64,000 bases of DNA from Agrococcus pavilionensis RW1 (GTDB lineage: Bacteria; Actinomycetota; Actinomycetes; Actinomycetales; Microbacteriaceae). Both the position numbers and the translations under genes were made by a program. The notes below the pieces were generated by a model. The model was not told the origin of the DNA, searched no databases, and saw only the letters and a program-made list of their open reading frames with translations. Of the stretch, positions 1 to 8,305 are shown piece by piece (position 1 is the stretch's first letter; every line of letters begins with the position of its first letter). The stretch is taken from the NCBI RefSeq assembly GCF_000400485.1, contig NZ_ASHR01000028.1, positions 124,001 to 188,000 of the forward strand, read 5' to 3'.

Positions 1-752
1 CGGCCTTGATCTCGGCGACCGAGATCTCCTCGCCCTCGAAGAACTTCTCCATGAGCGCGTCGTCGCTCTCGGCGATCGTCTCGATGAGGGCTGCGCGGTA
101 CTCCTCGGCCTTCTCCTTGAGGTCGGCCGGGATCTCCTCGACGGCGTACTCGGCGCCCATCTTCACGTCACCCTTGGCGTCGCCGCGCCAGGTCTTCGCG
201 TTCATCTCGACCAGGTCGACGATGCCCTCGAAGCTGCTCTCCGCGCCGATCGGCAGCTGGATGACGAGCGGGCGCGCGCCGAGGCGGTTCACGATCGTGT
301 CGACCGTGAAGTAGAAGTCGGCACCGAGCTTGTCCATCTTGTTGACGAAGCAGATGCGCGGCACGTCGTACTTGTCGGCCTGGCGCCACACCGTCTCGGA
401 CTGGGGCTCGACGCCCTCCTTGCCGTCGAAGACGGCGACCGCGCCGTCGAGCACGCGGAGCGAGCGCTCGACCTCGACCGTGAAGTCGACGTGACCGGGG
501 GTGTCGATGATGTTGATCTGGTTCTTGTCCCAGAAGCAGGTCACGGCGGCCGACGTGATCGTGATGCCGCGCTCCTGCTCCTGCTCCATCCAGTCGGTGG
601 TCGCTCCGCCGTCGTGCGTCTCGCCCATCTTGTGGTTGACGCCCGTGTAGAACAGGATGCGCTCGGTCGTGGTGGTCTTGCCGGCATCGATGTGGGCCAT
701 GATGCCGATGTTGCGGACCTTGTTCAGGTCGGTGAGCACGTCCTGTGCCACA
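1..752 (-). CDS. fusA: Elongation factor G, N-terminal 250 residues (runs off the left edge)
   Basis: Translation elongation factor G, the GTPase that drives ribosomal translocation. The GTP-binding motifs are all visible: the P-loop AHIDAGKT, the G3 motif DTPGH and the G4 motif NKMD. The start is GTG at 750-752 (MAQDVLTD...), which gives the family's usual N-terminus and has GGAGGA about six bases upstream. The remaining roughly 450 residues, including domains II-V, lie outside the window. It is the third gene of the str operon rpsL-rpsG-fusA; tuf would be expected next, off the edge. A stem-loop separates it from rpsG. Confidence 0.98.
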
Positions 753-791
753 GGGTTCCTCCGATGGTGGATGGAGCGGGTGAGTTGGTGA

Positions 792-825
792 GGTGAGGGC
801 GGCGCCGGTGGGCTCCGCCCTCACC
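792..825 (-). terminator. Stem-loop between rpsG and fusA
   Basis: A perfect 11-bp stem (792-802 with 815-825) encloses a 12-nt loop in the 82-bp gap between rpsG and fusA. There is no U-tract, so it is more likely an mRNA processing, stability or attenuation element inside the str operon than a full terminator. Confidence 0.5.
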
Positions 826-834
826 AGTGCTGGA

Positions 835-1305
835 TTACCAGCGGTAGTGCGCGAAGGCCTTGTTCGACTCGGCCATCTTGTGCGTGTCCTCGCGACGCTT
901 CACGGCGGCGCCGAGGCCGTTCGAGGCGTCGAGGATCTCGTTCATGAGGCGCTCGGTCATCGTCTTCTCGCGACGCGCCTTGGCGTACGAGACGAGCCAG
1001 CGCAGCGCGAGCGTGTTCGCGCGGTGCGGCTTGACCTCGACGGGCACCTGGTAGGTCGAGCCGCCGACGCGGCGCGACTTCACCTCGAGGGTGGGGCGGA
1101 TGTTGTCGAGCGCCTTCTTGAGCACGGTCACGGCGTCCTGGCCCGACTTGGTGCCGACGCCGGCGAGCGCGCCGTAGACGATGCGCTCGGCGAGGCCCTT
1201 CTTGCCGTCGAGGAGGATCTTGTTGACGAGCTGCGAGACGATCGGTGCGCCGTAGACGGGGTCAGCAACGACCGGGCGCTTGGGAGCGGGACCCTTGCGA
1301 GGCAT
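835..1305 (-). CDS. rpsG: 30S ribosomal protein S7
   Basis: Primary 16S rRNA-binding protein of the small-subunit head. It has 156 residues, the normal bacterial length, and begins [10 protein letters not shown]. The body is typical of S7, including the segment [19 protein letters not shown] and a C-terminus ending AFAHYRW. The ATG overlaps the rpsL stop in the arrangement TAATG (1303-1307), so the two genes are very probably translationally coupled. S7 is the usual translational regulator of the str operon; no S7 autoregulatory structure was identified here. Confidence 0.99.
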   Translation of the reverse strand: MPRKGPAPKRPVVADPVYGAPIVSQLVNKILLDGKKGLAERIVYGALAGVGTKSGQDAVTVLKKALDNIRPTLEVKSRRVGGSTYQVPVEVKPHRANTLALRWLVSYAKARREKTMTERLMNEILDASNGLGAAVKRREDTHKMAESNKAFAHYRW

Positions 1306-1679
1306 TACTTCTTCTCCATCTTCGCGCCGTAGCGGCTGCGAGCCTGCTTGCGGTTCTTCACGGCCTGGGTGTCGAGCGCGCCGCGCACGATCTTGTAGCG
1401 CACGCCGGGGAGGTCCTTCACTCGACCGCCGCGCACGAGCACCATCGAGTGCTCCTGGAGGTTGTGGCCCTCACCGGGGATGTAGGCGGTGACCTCGGTG
1501 CCGTTCGAGAGCTTCACGCGCGCGACCTTGCGGAGCGCCGAGTTCGGCTTCTTGGGAGTGGTGGTGTAGACGCGGGTGCAGACGCCGCGCTGCTGGGGGT
1601 TCGCCTTGAGCGCCGGCGCCTTGGTCTTCGAGACCTTCGGCGACCGGCCCTTGCGGACCAGCTGCTGGATGGTGGGCAC
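1305..1679 (-). CDS. rpsL: 30S ribosomal protein S12
   Basis: Decoding-centre protein of the small subunit. The GTG start at 1677-1679 gives the standard 124-residue protein starting (M)[11 protein letters not shown], preceded by an AGGAAG Shine-Dalgarno. The open frame extends upstream to 1880, but that part has no S12 similarity and lies in the leader. The streptomycin-determining loops [12 protein letters not shown] and [11 protein letters not shown] carry the wild-type lysines, so no resistance mutation is seen. First gene of the str operon, transcribed from the promoter at 1890-1919 with a leader of about 200 nt. Confidence 0.99.
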   Translation of the reverse strand: MPTIQQLVRKGRSPKVSKTKAPALKANPQQRGVCTRVYTTTPKKPNSALRKVARVKLSNGTEVTAYIPGEGHNLQEHSMVLVRGGRVKDLPGVRYKIVRGALDTQAVKNRKQARSRYGAKMEKK

Positions 1680-1889
1680 GTTGCTTCTTCCTGCTGCACG
1701 GTGACAGCGATTTCGATGTGGTTCGCCGGCTCGGCCGGCTCCATCGGTGATCCACCGCACGCGCTCTCGCGCGCTCTTCTCAGGTGGTGGATATGCCGTG
1801 GGGGCTCGCGGACCGGTGTCCGCTGCCCGAGTGCTGCCCGCCCGCTCCCCGCGCATGACGCAGGGCGCGCGTGTGCGCACACCCGGTCA

Positions 1890-1919
1890 ATGGTAGGGCC
1901 ACCGCCCATGCACGGTCAA
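1890..1919 (-). promoter_or_regulatory. str operon (rpsL) promoter
   Basis: On the minus strand a -35 TTGACC (1914-1919) and a -10 TACCAT (1890-1895) are separated by 18 bp, a good vegetative promoter. Transcription would begin near 1883, leaving an untranslated leader of about 200 nt. The -35 box overlaps the stop codon (1916-1918) of the last gene of the secretion island, and I see no terminator between them, so island transcripts may read into the str operon. Confidence 0.7.
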
Positions 1920-2542
1920 GCGTCGGCCGCGACTCGATCCGGAGCCTCGAATCGGGCGGCGGTCGCGATCGCGTCGCACAGCGCGAGCAGCAGCGCGGCG
2001 GGCGCGATGAGCGGCACGTCGACGTGCAGGAGCGCGGCGCGCCGCTCGCCGGGCACCGTCACCCAGTAGTCGACCGCGAGCGCGGGGGTGGCGCCCTCCC
2101 CGAGCGGCACGTCGCGCACGCCCGGTCGGCGCAGGATGCGCGAGCGACCCGCGTCGAGCACCCGGTCGTCGGGGCCGGGCGCCGCGGTGCCGCCCGCGCC
2201 CTCGTGCGCGGCGCGCAGCACGAGCGGCACGAGCGCCGCCATCACCGCGTCGGGCTCGGTGGAGGCGGCGGTCGGCACCGGCACCCCGCGGTAGACGGAT
2301 GCGACGGCGGGCAGGGGCACGTCGGCCTCGAGGGCGATCCCCACGTGCACCTCCGCCGCGCCCGCCGCCTCGGAGCGCTCGAGCGCCGCCTCGAGCCGCT
2401 GCCGCAGGGCGATGCGGAGCGGCGCCCGCTCGTCGCCGGCCCCGAGCAGTCGGGCCGCGAGCTCGCGGATGCGCTCGCGCGCGCCCGCCTCGCCGACCGG
2501 CAGCCGCACCCACTCCCCCGGCAGCCGCAGCGCGAGCCTCAC
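1916..2542 (-). CDS. Unknown protein, last gene of the type VII-like island
   Basis: A 208-residue acidic soluble protein that I do not recognise. It begins MRLALRLPGEWVRLPVGE and is Ala/Arg/Glu rich, with no signal peptide or clear membrane segment; a hydrophobic stretch near the C-terminus (LIAPAALLLALCDAI) could be a buried helix. It overlaps the preceding gene by 4 bp and ends the transcription unit that begins with the WXG100-like gene at 4851. Its place behind the hydrolase fusion would suit a chaperone, an immunity protein or an assembly factor, but nothing in the sequence decides between these. Confidence 0.8.
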   Translation of the reverse strand: MRLALRLPGEWVRLPVGEAGARERIRELAARLLGAGDERAPLRIALRQRLEAALERSEAAGAAEVHVGIALEADVPLPAVASVYRGVPVPTAASTEPDAVMAALVPLVLRAAHEGAGGTAAPGPDDRVLDAGRSRILRRPGVRDVPLGEGATPALAVDYWVTVPGERRAALLHVDVPLIAPAALLLALCDAIATAARFEAPDRVAADA

Positions 2543-2889
2543 GAGCCGCTCCCCGCGAGCAGCAGGATCTCGCCGCCCGCGGCGACCGCTCCCTCGACCG
2601 AGGCCGCGCCGAGCGCGGCGCGCGCGTCGAGCGGATGCCGGACGCCGCCGTCGAGCCGCTCGAGCGCGAGGCTCGCGGGCACGCCCGGCATCGTCGCGCG
2701 CAGCGCGTCGACCGCCGCGCGCACGACGCGGCCCGCCGCATCCGCCCCCTCGTCGTCGACGAGCAGCGAGACCCGCACCGACCGGCTGCCGGGCAGCCCG
2801 TCGACCGCGACCGCGGCGCGCGCCGCGGCGACGCCCTCGATCGACTCGAGCAGCCGCTCGAGCTCGGGCTCCCTCCCCGTCGCGCCCAC
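2539..2889 (-). CDS. Unknown small protein following the hydrolase fusion
   Basis: A 116-residue protein of unknown function, starting (M)GATGREPELERLLESIEG from a GTG at 2887-2889, one base after the stop of the hydrolase gene. The open frame continues upstream, but that part lies within the hydrolase gene and looks like its shadow. The composition (Ala, Arg, Val; alternating strands and helices) suggests a compact soluble fold. Tight packing on both sides points to translation coupled with its neighbours. Immunity or chaperone roles are possible but unsupported. Confidence 0.7.
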   Translation of the reverse strand: MGATGREPELERLLESIEGVAAARAAVAVDGLPGSRSVRVSLLVDDEGADAAGRVVRAAVDALRATMPGVPASLALERLDGGVRHPLDARAALGAASVEGAVAAGGEILLLAGSGS

Positions 2890-2890
2890 G

Positions 2891-4582
2891 TCACCGGCCC
2901 CGCTCGAAGATCGACGCGTGGGCCCGCTCGACGCCGACGAAGAAGCGGTCGAGGTCGTGGAGCGCCATCCAGGTGGCGGCCGGCCCGGGCGCATCGCCCT
3001 GTCGCTGCATCGTCACCTGGTAGGCGAGGCCCTCGTGGGGCACGAGCCCGGCGCCGGGCGGTGGCGGCACGCGCACGCTCAGCCGGTTCGGGTCGCCGCT
3101 CAGGTCGAGCTTGCCGGGCGCCTCGGCGAGCGGCACGGGGTCGGGCAGTCCGCCGCCCGCGTGCTCGATCGAGAGCACCGGGATGTGCGTCGGGATGGGC
3201 GCGTCGTCGATCGGGGCGCCGGCCACGATGACGGCGTCGACGTCGTACACGGCGGTGAAGGCGGGGTCGGCGGCGAGGTTCGCGGCGGTGATGCCGCCGA
3301 GGCTCCATCCCGAGAGCAGCACGCTCGAGCCGGGTGGCACGCCCGCTTCGGCCATCGCGAGCGCGACGGCCTGCTCGAGCTGCGTGGGCGCGGTGCCGAG
3401 CTTCGCGGCGACGTCGGAGTGCACGTCGTCGATCGACGACGAGCCGGGCCGCCACACCTGCGTGCTCGGGATGCTCACGCGGTAGGCCGTCGAGCCGTCG
3501 GCGCCCGTCACCGCCGTCACGGTCACCATCGTGGATGCATCGGGGTCGGGCAGGGCCGCGTCGTCCGGCGCGCCCGCGTGCGCGTCGACCGCGCGGTTGT
3601 CGGCCTGCAGCCGCGCGAGCAGGTCGCCGGCGCTGCCCGCGATCCCGGTGCGCGGCTCGAGCGGGCCGCTCCACAGCAGCACGGGAGCGCCCGCGTCGCC
3701 GGCGATGAGCCAGTCGACGACGCCGGGCAGCGTGCCGTGGAGCCACGCGATCGTGCCGCTCACGAGCGCCGCATCGATCGAGCCGGTGCGCGCGAGCGTG
3801 CCGACGAAGGCGGCGGCGCCGCCGTTCGCGACCCACGTCGCGACGAGCGCGAGCGCGACGCCGGCGAGCAGCGCGCCGACGAGGCCCGTCGCCGCGAGCG
3901 CGATCGCGAGCGCCGCGGCGACGAGCGCCCCGATCGCCGCGAGCACCGCCGCGCCGAGCCACGCGAGGGCGTCGACGACCGCGTCGCGGATCGCGTCGAG
4001 GAGGCCGGAGACGGCGCCGCGCACGTCGTCCCACCACGAGTCGCCGATCGCCGAGCGCTCGATCTCTGCGCGGATGCGCGCCGATGCCTCCTCGGCCGCC
4101 CGCCGCTTGCGCTCGGCCGCGGCGCGCCAGTCGGCCTCCGCCTCGGCGCGGCGGCGATCGTGCAGCTCGGCGAGCGACTGCTGCTCGGCCGCGGCGCGCT
4201 CGAGCGCGGCCGCCGCATCGGCACCGCTCGCGAGCGCCGCGAGCCGGTCGCGCTCCGCGAGCGCCTCCGCCCTCGCCGCTTCGGCGATCCGCCACTCGTC
4301 GATCGCCGCGTCGGCGCTCTGCTGCGCCGCGCGCAGCTCCTCGGCGTAGTCGACGAGCGCCTGCCCCGTGACGCGATAGCGGGAGGTCGCCGAGCCGAGC
4401 TGGCCCGACACCTCCGCCGCGTCCTCGCGCACGCGGTCGAACGCCCGGGCGACGGTCGCGTCCTCGTCGCGGATGGCGAGCAGGTGCTCGATCGCCTGCT
4501 CGATCGCCGCGGCGGTGCGGAGGTAGGCGTCGCCGTGCCCCTCGACCGCTTGCCACTCCCCGCTGAGCTGCTCGAGGGTCAT
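2891..4582 (-). CDS. WXG-like/coiled-coil/membrane/alpha-beta hydrolase fusion, candidate type VII effector
   Basis: A 563-residue multidomain protein. Residues 1-100 are helical and resemble the N-terminal domains of type VII substrates. Residues 100-180 form an Ala/Glu/Arg-rich coiled coil. Residues about 202-262 are a long hydrophobic block. The C-terminal third is an alpha/beta-hydrolase with the nucleophile elbow SGWSLGG (Ser427) and candidate His at 516 or 542. Family knowledge: such folds are lipases or esterases. Substrate and destination are not known. The ATG at 4580-4582 overlaps the stop of the small WXG-like gene (ATGA), a typical pairing of a small helical partner with a larger substrate. 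A host envelope enzyme is the alternative. Confidence 0.8.
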   Translation of the reverse strand: MTLEQLSGEWQAVEGHGDAYLRTAAAIEQAIEHLLAIRDEDATVARAFDRVREDAAEVSGQLGSATSRYRVTGQALVDYAEELRAAQQSADAAIDEWRIAEAARAEALAERDRLAALASGADAAAALERAAAEQQSLAELHDRRRAEAEADWRAAAERKRRAAEEASARIRAEIERSAIGDSWWDDVRGAVSGLLDAIRDAVVDALAWLGAAVLAAIGALVAAALAIALAATGLVGALLAGVALALVATWVANGGAAAFVGTLARTGSIDAALVSGTIAWLHGTLPGVVDWLIAGDAGAPVLLWSGPLEPRTGIAGSAGDLLARLQADNRAVDAHAGAPDDAALPDPDASTMVTVTAVTGADGSTAYRVSIPSTQVWRPGSSSIDDVHSDVAAKLGTAPTQLEQAVALAMAEAGVPPGSSVLLSGWSLGGITAANLAADPAFTAVYDVDAVIVAGAPIDDAPIPTHIPVLSIEHAGGGLPDPVPLAEAPGKLDLSGDPNRLSVRVPPPPGAGLVPHEGLAYQVTMQRQGDAPGPAATWMALHDLDRFFVGVERAHASIFERGR

Positions 4583-4851
4583 CCCGCCGCCAGCTGCCGG
4601 TCGGTCTCGCGGAAGCCGGTCGCGATGCCCGCGATGCGCTCGGCGAGCGCGTGGGCCGCCTCGCGGTACCGCTCGCGGTTGTCGTCCCACGTGTCGGCGA
4701 ACGCGAGCACGCTCGAGGCGAGCCCGTCGTGCCCGACGGCGTCCGCGGCCGCGGCGCTCGAGCGGTCGGAGCCCCCGAGCTGGCGCGCGACGAAGCCGAG
4801 CTCGGCGACCGCGGCGTCCAGGTCGCCGTAGGTGATGCGGATGTCGGCCAC
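4579..4851 (-). CDS. Small WXG100-like protein, likely partner of the hydrolase fusion
   Basis: A 90-residue all-helical protein starting (M)ADIRITYGDLDAAVAELG from a GTG at 4849-4851, with GAGGAGG five bases upstream. Size, helical-hairpin pattern and a central Trp in DTWDDN fit the WXG100 superfamily, though the exact W-x-G is absent. It is the first gene after the palindrome-promoter at 4872-4918. Its stop overlaps the start of the hydrolase fusion. By analogy with known type VII pairs it may escort that protein to the secretion ATPase; this is inference. Confidence 0.75.
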   Translation of the reverse strand: MADIRITYGDLDAAVAELGFVARQLGGSDRSSAAAADAVGHDGLASSVLAFADTWDDNRERYREAAHALAERIAGIATGFRETDRQLAAG

Positions 4852-4871
4852 TGCGCCTCCTCGTGGAGCCG

Positions 4872-4918
4872 ACGCTACGCATCCCCCGCCGCGGCAGTGA
4901 ATGGGCAGGAGTGCCCAT
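4872..4918 (-). promoter_or_regulatory. Palindromic operator and -10 box, copy C
   Basis: The 18-bp palindrome ATGGGCACTCCTGCCCAT (4901-4918, minus strand) lies 23 bp upstream of TAGCGT (4872-4877), and the GTG start follows at 4851. The same arrangement stands before two other WXG100-like genes (8659-8704 and 9120-9165). Where this copy has C instead of G in one arm, the other arm changes to match, so the symmetry is preserved. Confidence 0.7.
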
Positions 4919-4948
4919 GGACAGCGGTCGCGGCGCGGGCCACGGAGG

Positions 4949-5572
4949 TCAGGCTCGCGGACGCCGCCAGCGCAGCGTCGAGACGCACGCGTCGAGCAGG
5001 AGTCGCTGGCCGTCGACGAGCGGATCCTCGACATCCATGTCGACCGGCCGGTTGATGGTCGCGGTCAGCTGCAGCGCCCGGCGGCGCTGCGTGCCGGGCA
5101 CGGGCGTGAGGTAGACGACCGTGAGCACCCGCAGCGACTCGCCCTGCACGGTCTCGAGCCGGTCGCGCTCGAAGCGCACGATGCGCTTCGACTCGTCGAG
5201 CGGCGCCGCGTCGTACTCGAGGATCGCGTGGCGCACGACCTCGTCGAGCGTCACGTCCGGTTGGGCGCGGCGGATGGAGGCGAGGATCGACGACGAGAGC
5301 CACAGCGTGTCGTCGCCCTCCTCGGTCGGCGTGAAGAACGCGACGACGTCGCCGCGCTGCATCGCCTCGAACGAGTCCTGCAGCATGCGCTGCGCCTGGG
5401 CGTAGAGGTCGGGCCGGTGGGCGCGCAGCATGCGCTCCCGGATGCCCGCCGCCATCGCGTCCTGCGTGGCGCGGTCGGGCGCGTGCCTCGCCCAGCCGGG
5501 CGGCAGCTCGAGCTCGAACTCGGGGTCGGGCGCGGCTCCGAGCTCCGCGCGCAGGTCGGGCTGCTCGCTCAT
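4949..5572 (-). CDS. Unknown 207-residue cytoplasmic protein of the island
   Basis: A soluble, acidic protein beginning MSEQPDLRAELGAAPDPEFELELPPGW. It has no signal peptide or membrane segment. The ATG at 5570-5572 has GAGGAGGAC upstream. The region after residue 60 (RMLQDSFEAMQRGDVVAFFTPTEEGDD) reads as an alpha/beta domain, but I do not recognise the family. It sits between the four-TM protein and the small WXG-like gene. A chaperone or substrate-handling role is plausible from context only. Confidence 0.8.
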   Translation of the reverse strand: MSEQPDLRAELGAAPDPEFELELPPGWARHAPDRATQDAMAAGIRERMLRAHRPDLYAQAQRMLQDSFEAMQRGDVVAFFTPTEEGDDTLWLSSSILASIRRAQPDVTLDEVVRHAILEYDAAPLDESKRIVRFERDRLETVQGESLRVLTVVYLTPVPGTQRRRALQLTATINRPVDMDVEDPLVDGQRLLLDACVSTLRWRRPRA

Positions 5573-5633
5573 GCGTCCTCCTCGATCGTGGATGCGTCGT
5601 GCCGGCCCGCGCCCGGAGCCCCTGACCGCGCGG

Positions 5634-6422
5634 TCACTGCGCGCGCAGCTCGGCGTCGATGCGGTGCAGCGTCCCGAGCTCTGCCCGCCGGGCGCGGTCG
5701 GCGATCTCGGGCGCGAGCCGGCCGCGCTCGGCGAGCAGCGCGATCGCGGCGTCGCGATCGTCGCGGATGCGCCGCAGCTCGTCGTCGGGCACGGCCGCGA
5801 GCGCAGCCGCGAGCGCGTCGCGGTCGGCGGGAGCGCCGTGCGGAGCAGCGGCGGTCGCGTCGCCGCGACCGAGCGCGAGCACGAGCGCGGCGAGCACGAG
5901 GCCGAGCGCGCCGGCGACGAGCACGGCGGCGCGCCAGCCGCCGGCGCCGGCGACGGACGCGAGCGAGGCGGCCGAGCCCATGACCCACCAGCTGAGCGCG
6001 GCGAAGACCGCGGTGCCGAGGCCGAGCAGCAGCAGCTGCCGATCGCGCGGGCGCGGCCCGCGCAGCCACCGCATGGCGGCGACGACCTGCACGATCGCGG
6101 CGACGGCGAAGCACAAGCCCGCGATCGGCACCGAGGCGTCGCCGTCGAGGCGGTGGTAGCCGAGCGGGTCGCCGAGCAGCGCCGCGAAGCCGATGACGGG
6201 CGCGACGACCGCGAGCAGGAGCGGCAGCAGCAGCCACAGGCCCGCCATGCCGCCGCCCTTCGCGCCCGCGACGCGCGCGAGCCCGGCACCGTCGTCGCCC
6301 ATGTGCTCGAGCGCGGCCGGGTGCCGCTGCAGCGCGTAGGCCTCGAGGATGCCGAGCCGCGGCTCGGCCGCGGCCGAGAGGTCGTCGGCCCACGCGAGGG
6401 CGCTGTCGTGGCGGAGGCTCAC
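5634..6422 (-). CDS. Four-TM membrane protein of the island
   Basis: A 262-residue protein with four strongly hydrophobic segments, beginning GLWLLLPLLLAVV, IAGLCFAVAAIVQVV, LLLLGLGTAVFAAL and AAVLVAGALGLVLAAL. A soluble helical tail rich in Asp/Arg/Glu/Ala ends ...RIDAELRAQ. The GTG start at 6420-6422 overlaps the stop of the gene before it (GTGA). It has no known domain. With no EccB/D/E homologue here, it is one of the few integral membrane proteins of the downstream half that could contribute to a channel; that role is inference. Confidence 0.8.
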   Translation of the reverse strand: MSLRHDSALAWADDLSAAAEPRLGILEAYALQRHPAALEHMGDDGAGLARVAGAKGGGMAGLWLLLPLLLAVVAPVIGFAALLGDPLGYHRLDGDASVPIAGLCFAVAAIVQVVAAMRWLRGPRPRDRQLLLLGLGTAVFAALSWWVMGSAASLASVAGAGGWRAAVLVAGALGLVLAALVLALGRGDATAAAPHGAPADRDALAAALAAVPDDELRRIRDDRDAAIALLAERGRLAPEIADRARRAELGTLHRIDAELRAQ

Positions 6423-7030
6423 GCGGCGCCCCCCAGGCTCCAGCCGGGCTCGTCGACGACGAGGCCCGCGGGCGGCGCGGCGCGGAACGCCGAGCCGTCG
6501 GGGCGCTCGAGGTCGATGCGGCCGGCGAGGTCGAGCAGCGCGGGCGCCGAGAGGTCGACGACCTCGGCGACCGTCGGGTCGATCGAGAGCGCGAGGGCGT
6601 GCTCGCCGTCGTCGAAGGCGAGCACGGCGAGCGCCGCGGAGGCGTCGGCCTCCTCGAGCCGCACGCGCGCGGTCACCTGCACGCCGGGCCCGAGGCTCGC
6701 GCTCTCGATGGGCTGCACGGCGGCCCCGGCGGCATGGAAGTCGGGCAGTGCCGCGCTGCCGACGACGCGCGCCCGGACGATCGAGAAGAGCGGCAGCGCG
6801 ACGGGCCACAGCTGCCACGAGAGCAGGTCGTCGGCCTCGCGCCGGTCGAGCCCCGCCCGCAGCAGCGCGGGCACGGCGCGGTCGAGCTCGTCGTTCCAGC
6901 GCTCGCCGAACGCGGCGCGGAGGGCGGTCGTGCTCTCGGCGACCCACGCCGCGTCATCGCCGCCGAGCGGCGGCATGCCGAGCCAGCCGGGGGCGGCCGA
7001 GCTCGCGGAGATCCGCCACGTGGCCGTCAC
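6419..7030 (-). CDS. Unknown 203-residue protein of the island
   Basis: Soluble protein of unknown function starting (M)TATWRISASSAAPGWLGMPPLGG from a GTG at 7028-7030 preceded by GAGGGG. It contains an acidic helical middle (RWNDELDRAVPALLRAG) and beta-rich C-terminal repeats (VTARVRLEEADASAALAVLAF). No signal peptide or membrane segment. Translational coupling to the four-TM protein (GTGA overlap) suggests the two work together. Confidence 0.8.
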   Translation of the reverse strand: MTATWRISASSAAPGWLGMPPLGGDDAAWVAESTTALRAAFGERWNDELDRAVPALLRAGLDRREADDLLSWQLWPVALPLFSIVRARVVGSAALPDFHAAGAAVQPIESASLGPGVQVTARVRLEEADASAALAVLAFDDGEHALALSIDPTVAEVVDLSAPALLDLAGRIDLERPDGSAFRAAPPAGLVVDEPGWSLGGAA

Positions 7031-7064
7031 CGATCACACCCCTCGTCGCCCGAGCGCGGCCCGC

Positions 7065-8282
7065 TCACCAGACGACGTCCAGCACGGGCACCTTCTTCTT
7101 GATCGTCTCATGCCCCGTGAACATCGAGATCCAGCCGTCGTACTTGAGCGGCACGGCGAAGAGGCCGTGCAGGAGGTCGGATGCGGTGGCGAGCGCGGGC
7201 AGCACCCCGGTCGTCACGTCGCCGAGCTTCTCGTAGGCCGCGACGTCCTTGCCGGTCAGCAAGCGCAGGAACACGTCGCCGAAGCCGTTGGGGTTGTTGC
7301 CGGTCGCGAGCTGGCGCAGGCTCCCGAGCGCGCCGGTCGCGCCGCGGCCGTGGAAGAGGTAGGCGAAGCCGAGCTCCCTCGCCTGCGAGCCGGCGTTGCG
7401 CCAGGCGGTCGCGCCGAGCACGCCGCCGAACATGTCGTCGGCGAAGCTGAACTTGCCTCCCGCGATCTTGCCGAGCTTCCCCCACGGCAGCACGCCGGCG
7501 ATCGCGAGTCCGAGCTGCAGCCACCCGGCGTCCCCGCGGATCTTCTGGTAGATCGTCAGCCCGAGGGCGACGAGTCCGATGATCCCGCCGATGAGCGCGA
7601 GGATCGGGCCGCCGAAGATGATCGCGAGGATGCCGACGGCGAGGCCCGCCCAGCTGAGGGCCTTCTGCAGTCCCGCGACGAAGCCGTCGACGTTGTCCCA
7701 GAAGCCGTCCTTGACCTTGCCCTCGAGCACGTCGCCGATGTCGGTCGCGGCCGTCTCGAAGGCCTCCTCCCACGTGTCGTAGTCGGCGTCCCAGTAGCCG
7801 GCCTCGTCCTCCCACGCGCGGTAGGCGGCGAGCTTCGCGGCATCCTCCTCCGCCTGCTGCTCGGCCTCGGGGCTGTCGGGCTCGGGCTGGAGCCAGCCGC
7901 CCGTGCCGCGCGGCTCGACCGAGCCGGGGAGCGCGGCGAACGTCGCCCACAGCTCGGCGCACCTGTCGGCGTGCGCCTTAATCTTCGGCTGCACGCCGGC
8001 GAGCGCCTCGCCGTAGGCGACGAGCACCGGGCCGGTCGGCTCGTAGAGCTCTCCCGCTTGCCGCAGCAGCCCGTGCGAGTCGCCGACGACCTCGCGCAGC
8101 TTCTCGACCGCGAGGCCCTTCTGCCCGTCGGCGCCGTCCTTGACCTGCTCGAGCGTCGTCGCGCTCGCCTGCATGACCCGCCCGAGCGATTCGATCGACC
8201 GACCGCGCGCGACGATCCCCTCGGGGTCGCCCTCCACGTACTCGATCCAGCGGCCCTTCGGCGACTGCGCTCCCGTGTGCAT
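7065..8282 (-). CDS. T7SS-signal-type protein with central membrane hairpin, probable type VII substrate
   Basis: A 405-residue protein. Residues about 1-110 (RWIEYVEGDPEGIVARGRSI...) match the helical N-terminal module seen on putative actinobacterial type VII substrates: a GDP-x-x-I/V entry followed by a long helical pair. An acidic Trp-rich linker follows (AGYWDADYDTWEEAFE). Next is a hydrophobic hairpin (SWAGLAVGILAIIFGGPILA / ALIGGIIGLVALGLTIY) and a C-terminal domain of unknown function ending KKKVPVLDVVW. The ATG at 8280-8282 follows the WXG100-like gene at 8306-8614 by 23 bp. No catalytic motif is evident. A membrane-inserted substrate or a structural subunit are both possible. Confidence 0.78.
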   Translation of the reverse strand: MHTGAQSPKGRWIEYVEGDPEGIVARGRSIESLGRVMQASATTLEQVKDGADGQKGLAVEKLREVVGDSHGLLRQAGELYEPTGPVLVAYGEALAGVQPKIKAHADRCAELWATFAALPGSVEPRGTGGWLQPEPDSPEAEQQAEEDAAKLAAYRAWEDEAGYWDADYDTWEEAFETAATDIGDVLEGKVKDGFWDNVDGFVAGLQKALSWAGLAVGILAIIFGGPILALIGGIIGLVALGLTIYQKIRGDAGWLQLGLAIAGVLPWGKLGKIAGGKFSFADDMFGGVLGATAWRNAGSQARELGFAYLFHGRGATGALGSLRQLATGNNPNGFGDVFLRLLTGKDVAAYEKLGDVTTGVLPALATASDLLHGLFAVPLKYDGWISMFTGHETIKKKVPVLDVVW

Positions 8283-8305
8283 CGTCGTCTCCTCGTCGTC
8301 CTGGG

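Noticed and set aside
168-824. 218-residue minus-strand frame over fusA
   Set aside because: It is a shifted reading of the fusA start; the true frame gives intact EF-G GTPase motifs.
1305-1880. Longer rpsL start giving 191 residues
   Set aside because: The extra N-terminus is unrelated to S12; the GTG at 1679 gives the exact family N-terminus and length.
1871-4831. Very long plus-strand open frames (also 8909-14572, 26296-30795, 32324-36340, 36195-40019 and 55242-58406)
   Set aside because: They are antisense to clearly conserved genes, have no family motifs and show Arg/Ala-rich composition typical of the shadow frame in GC-rich DNA.
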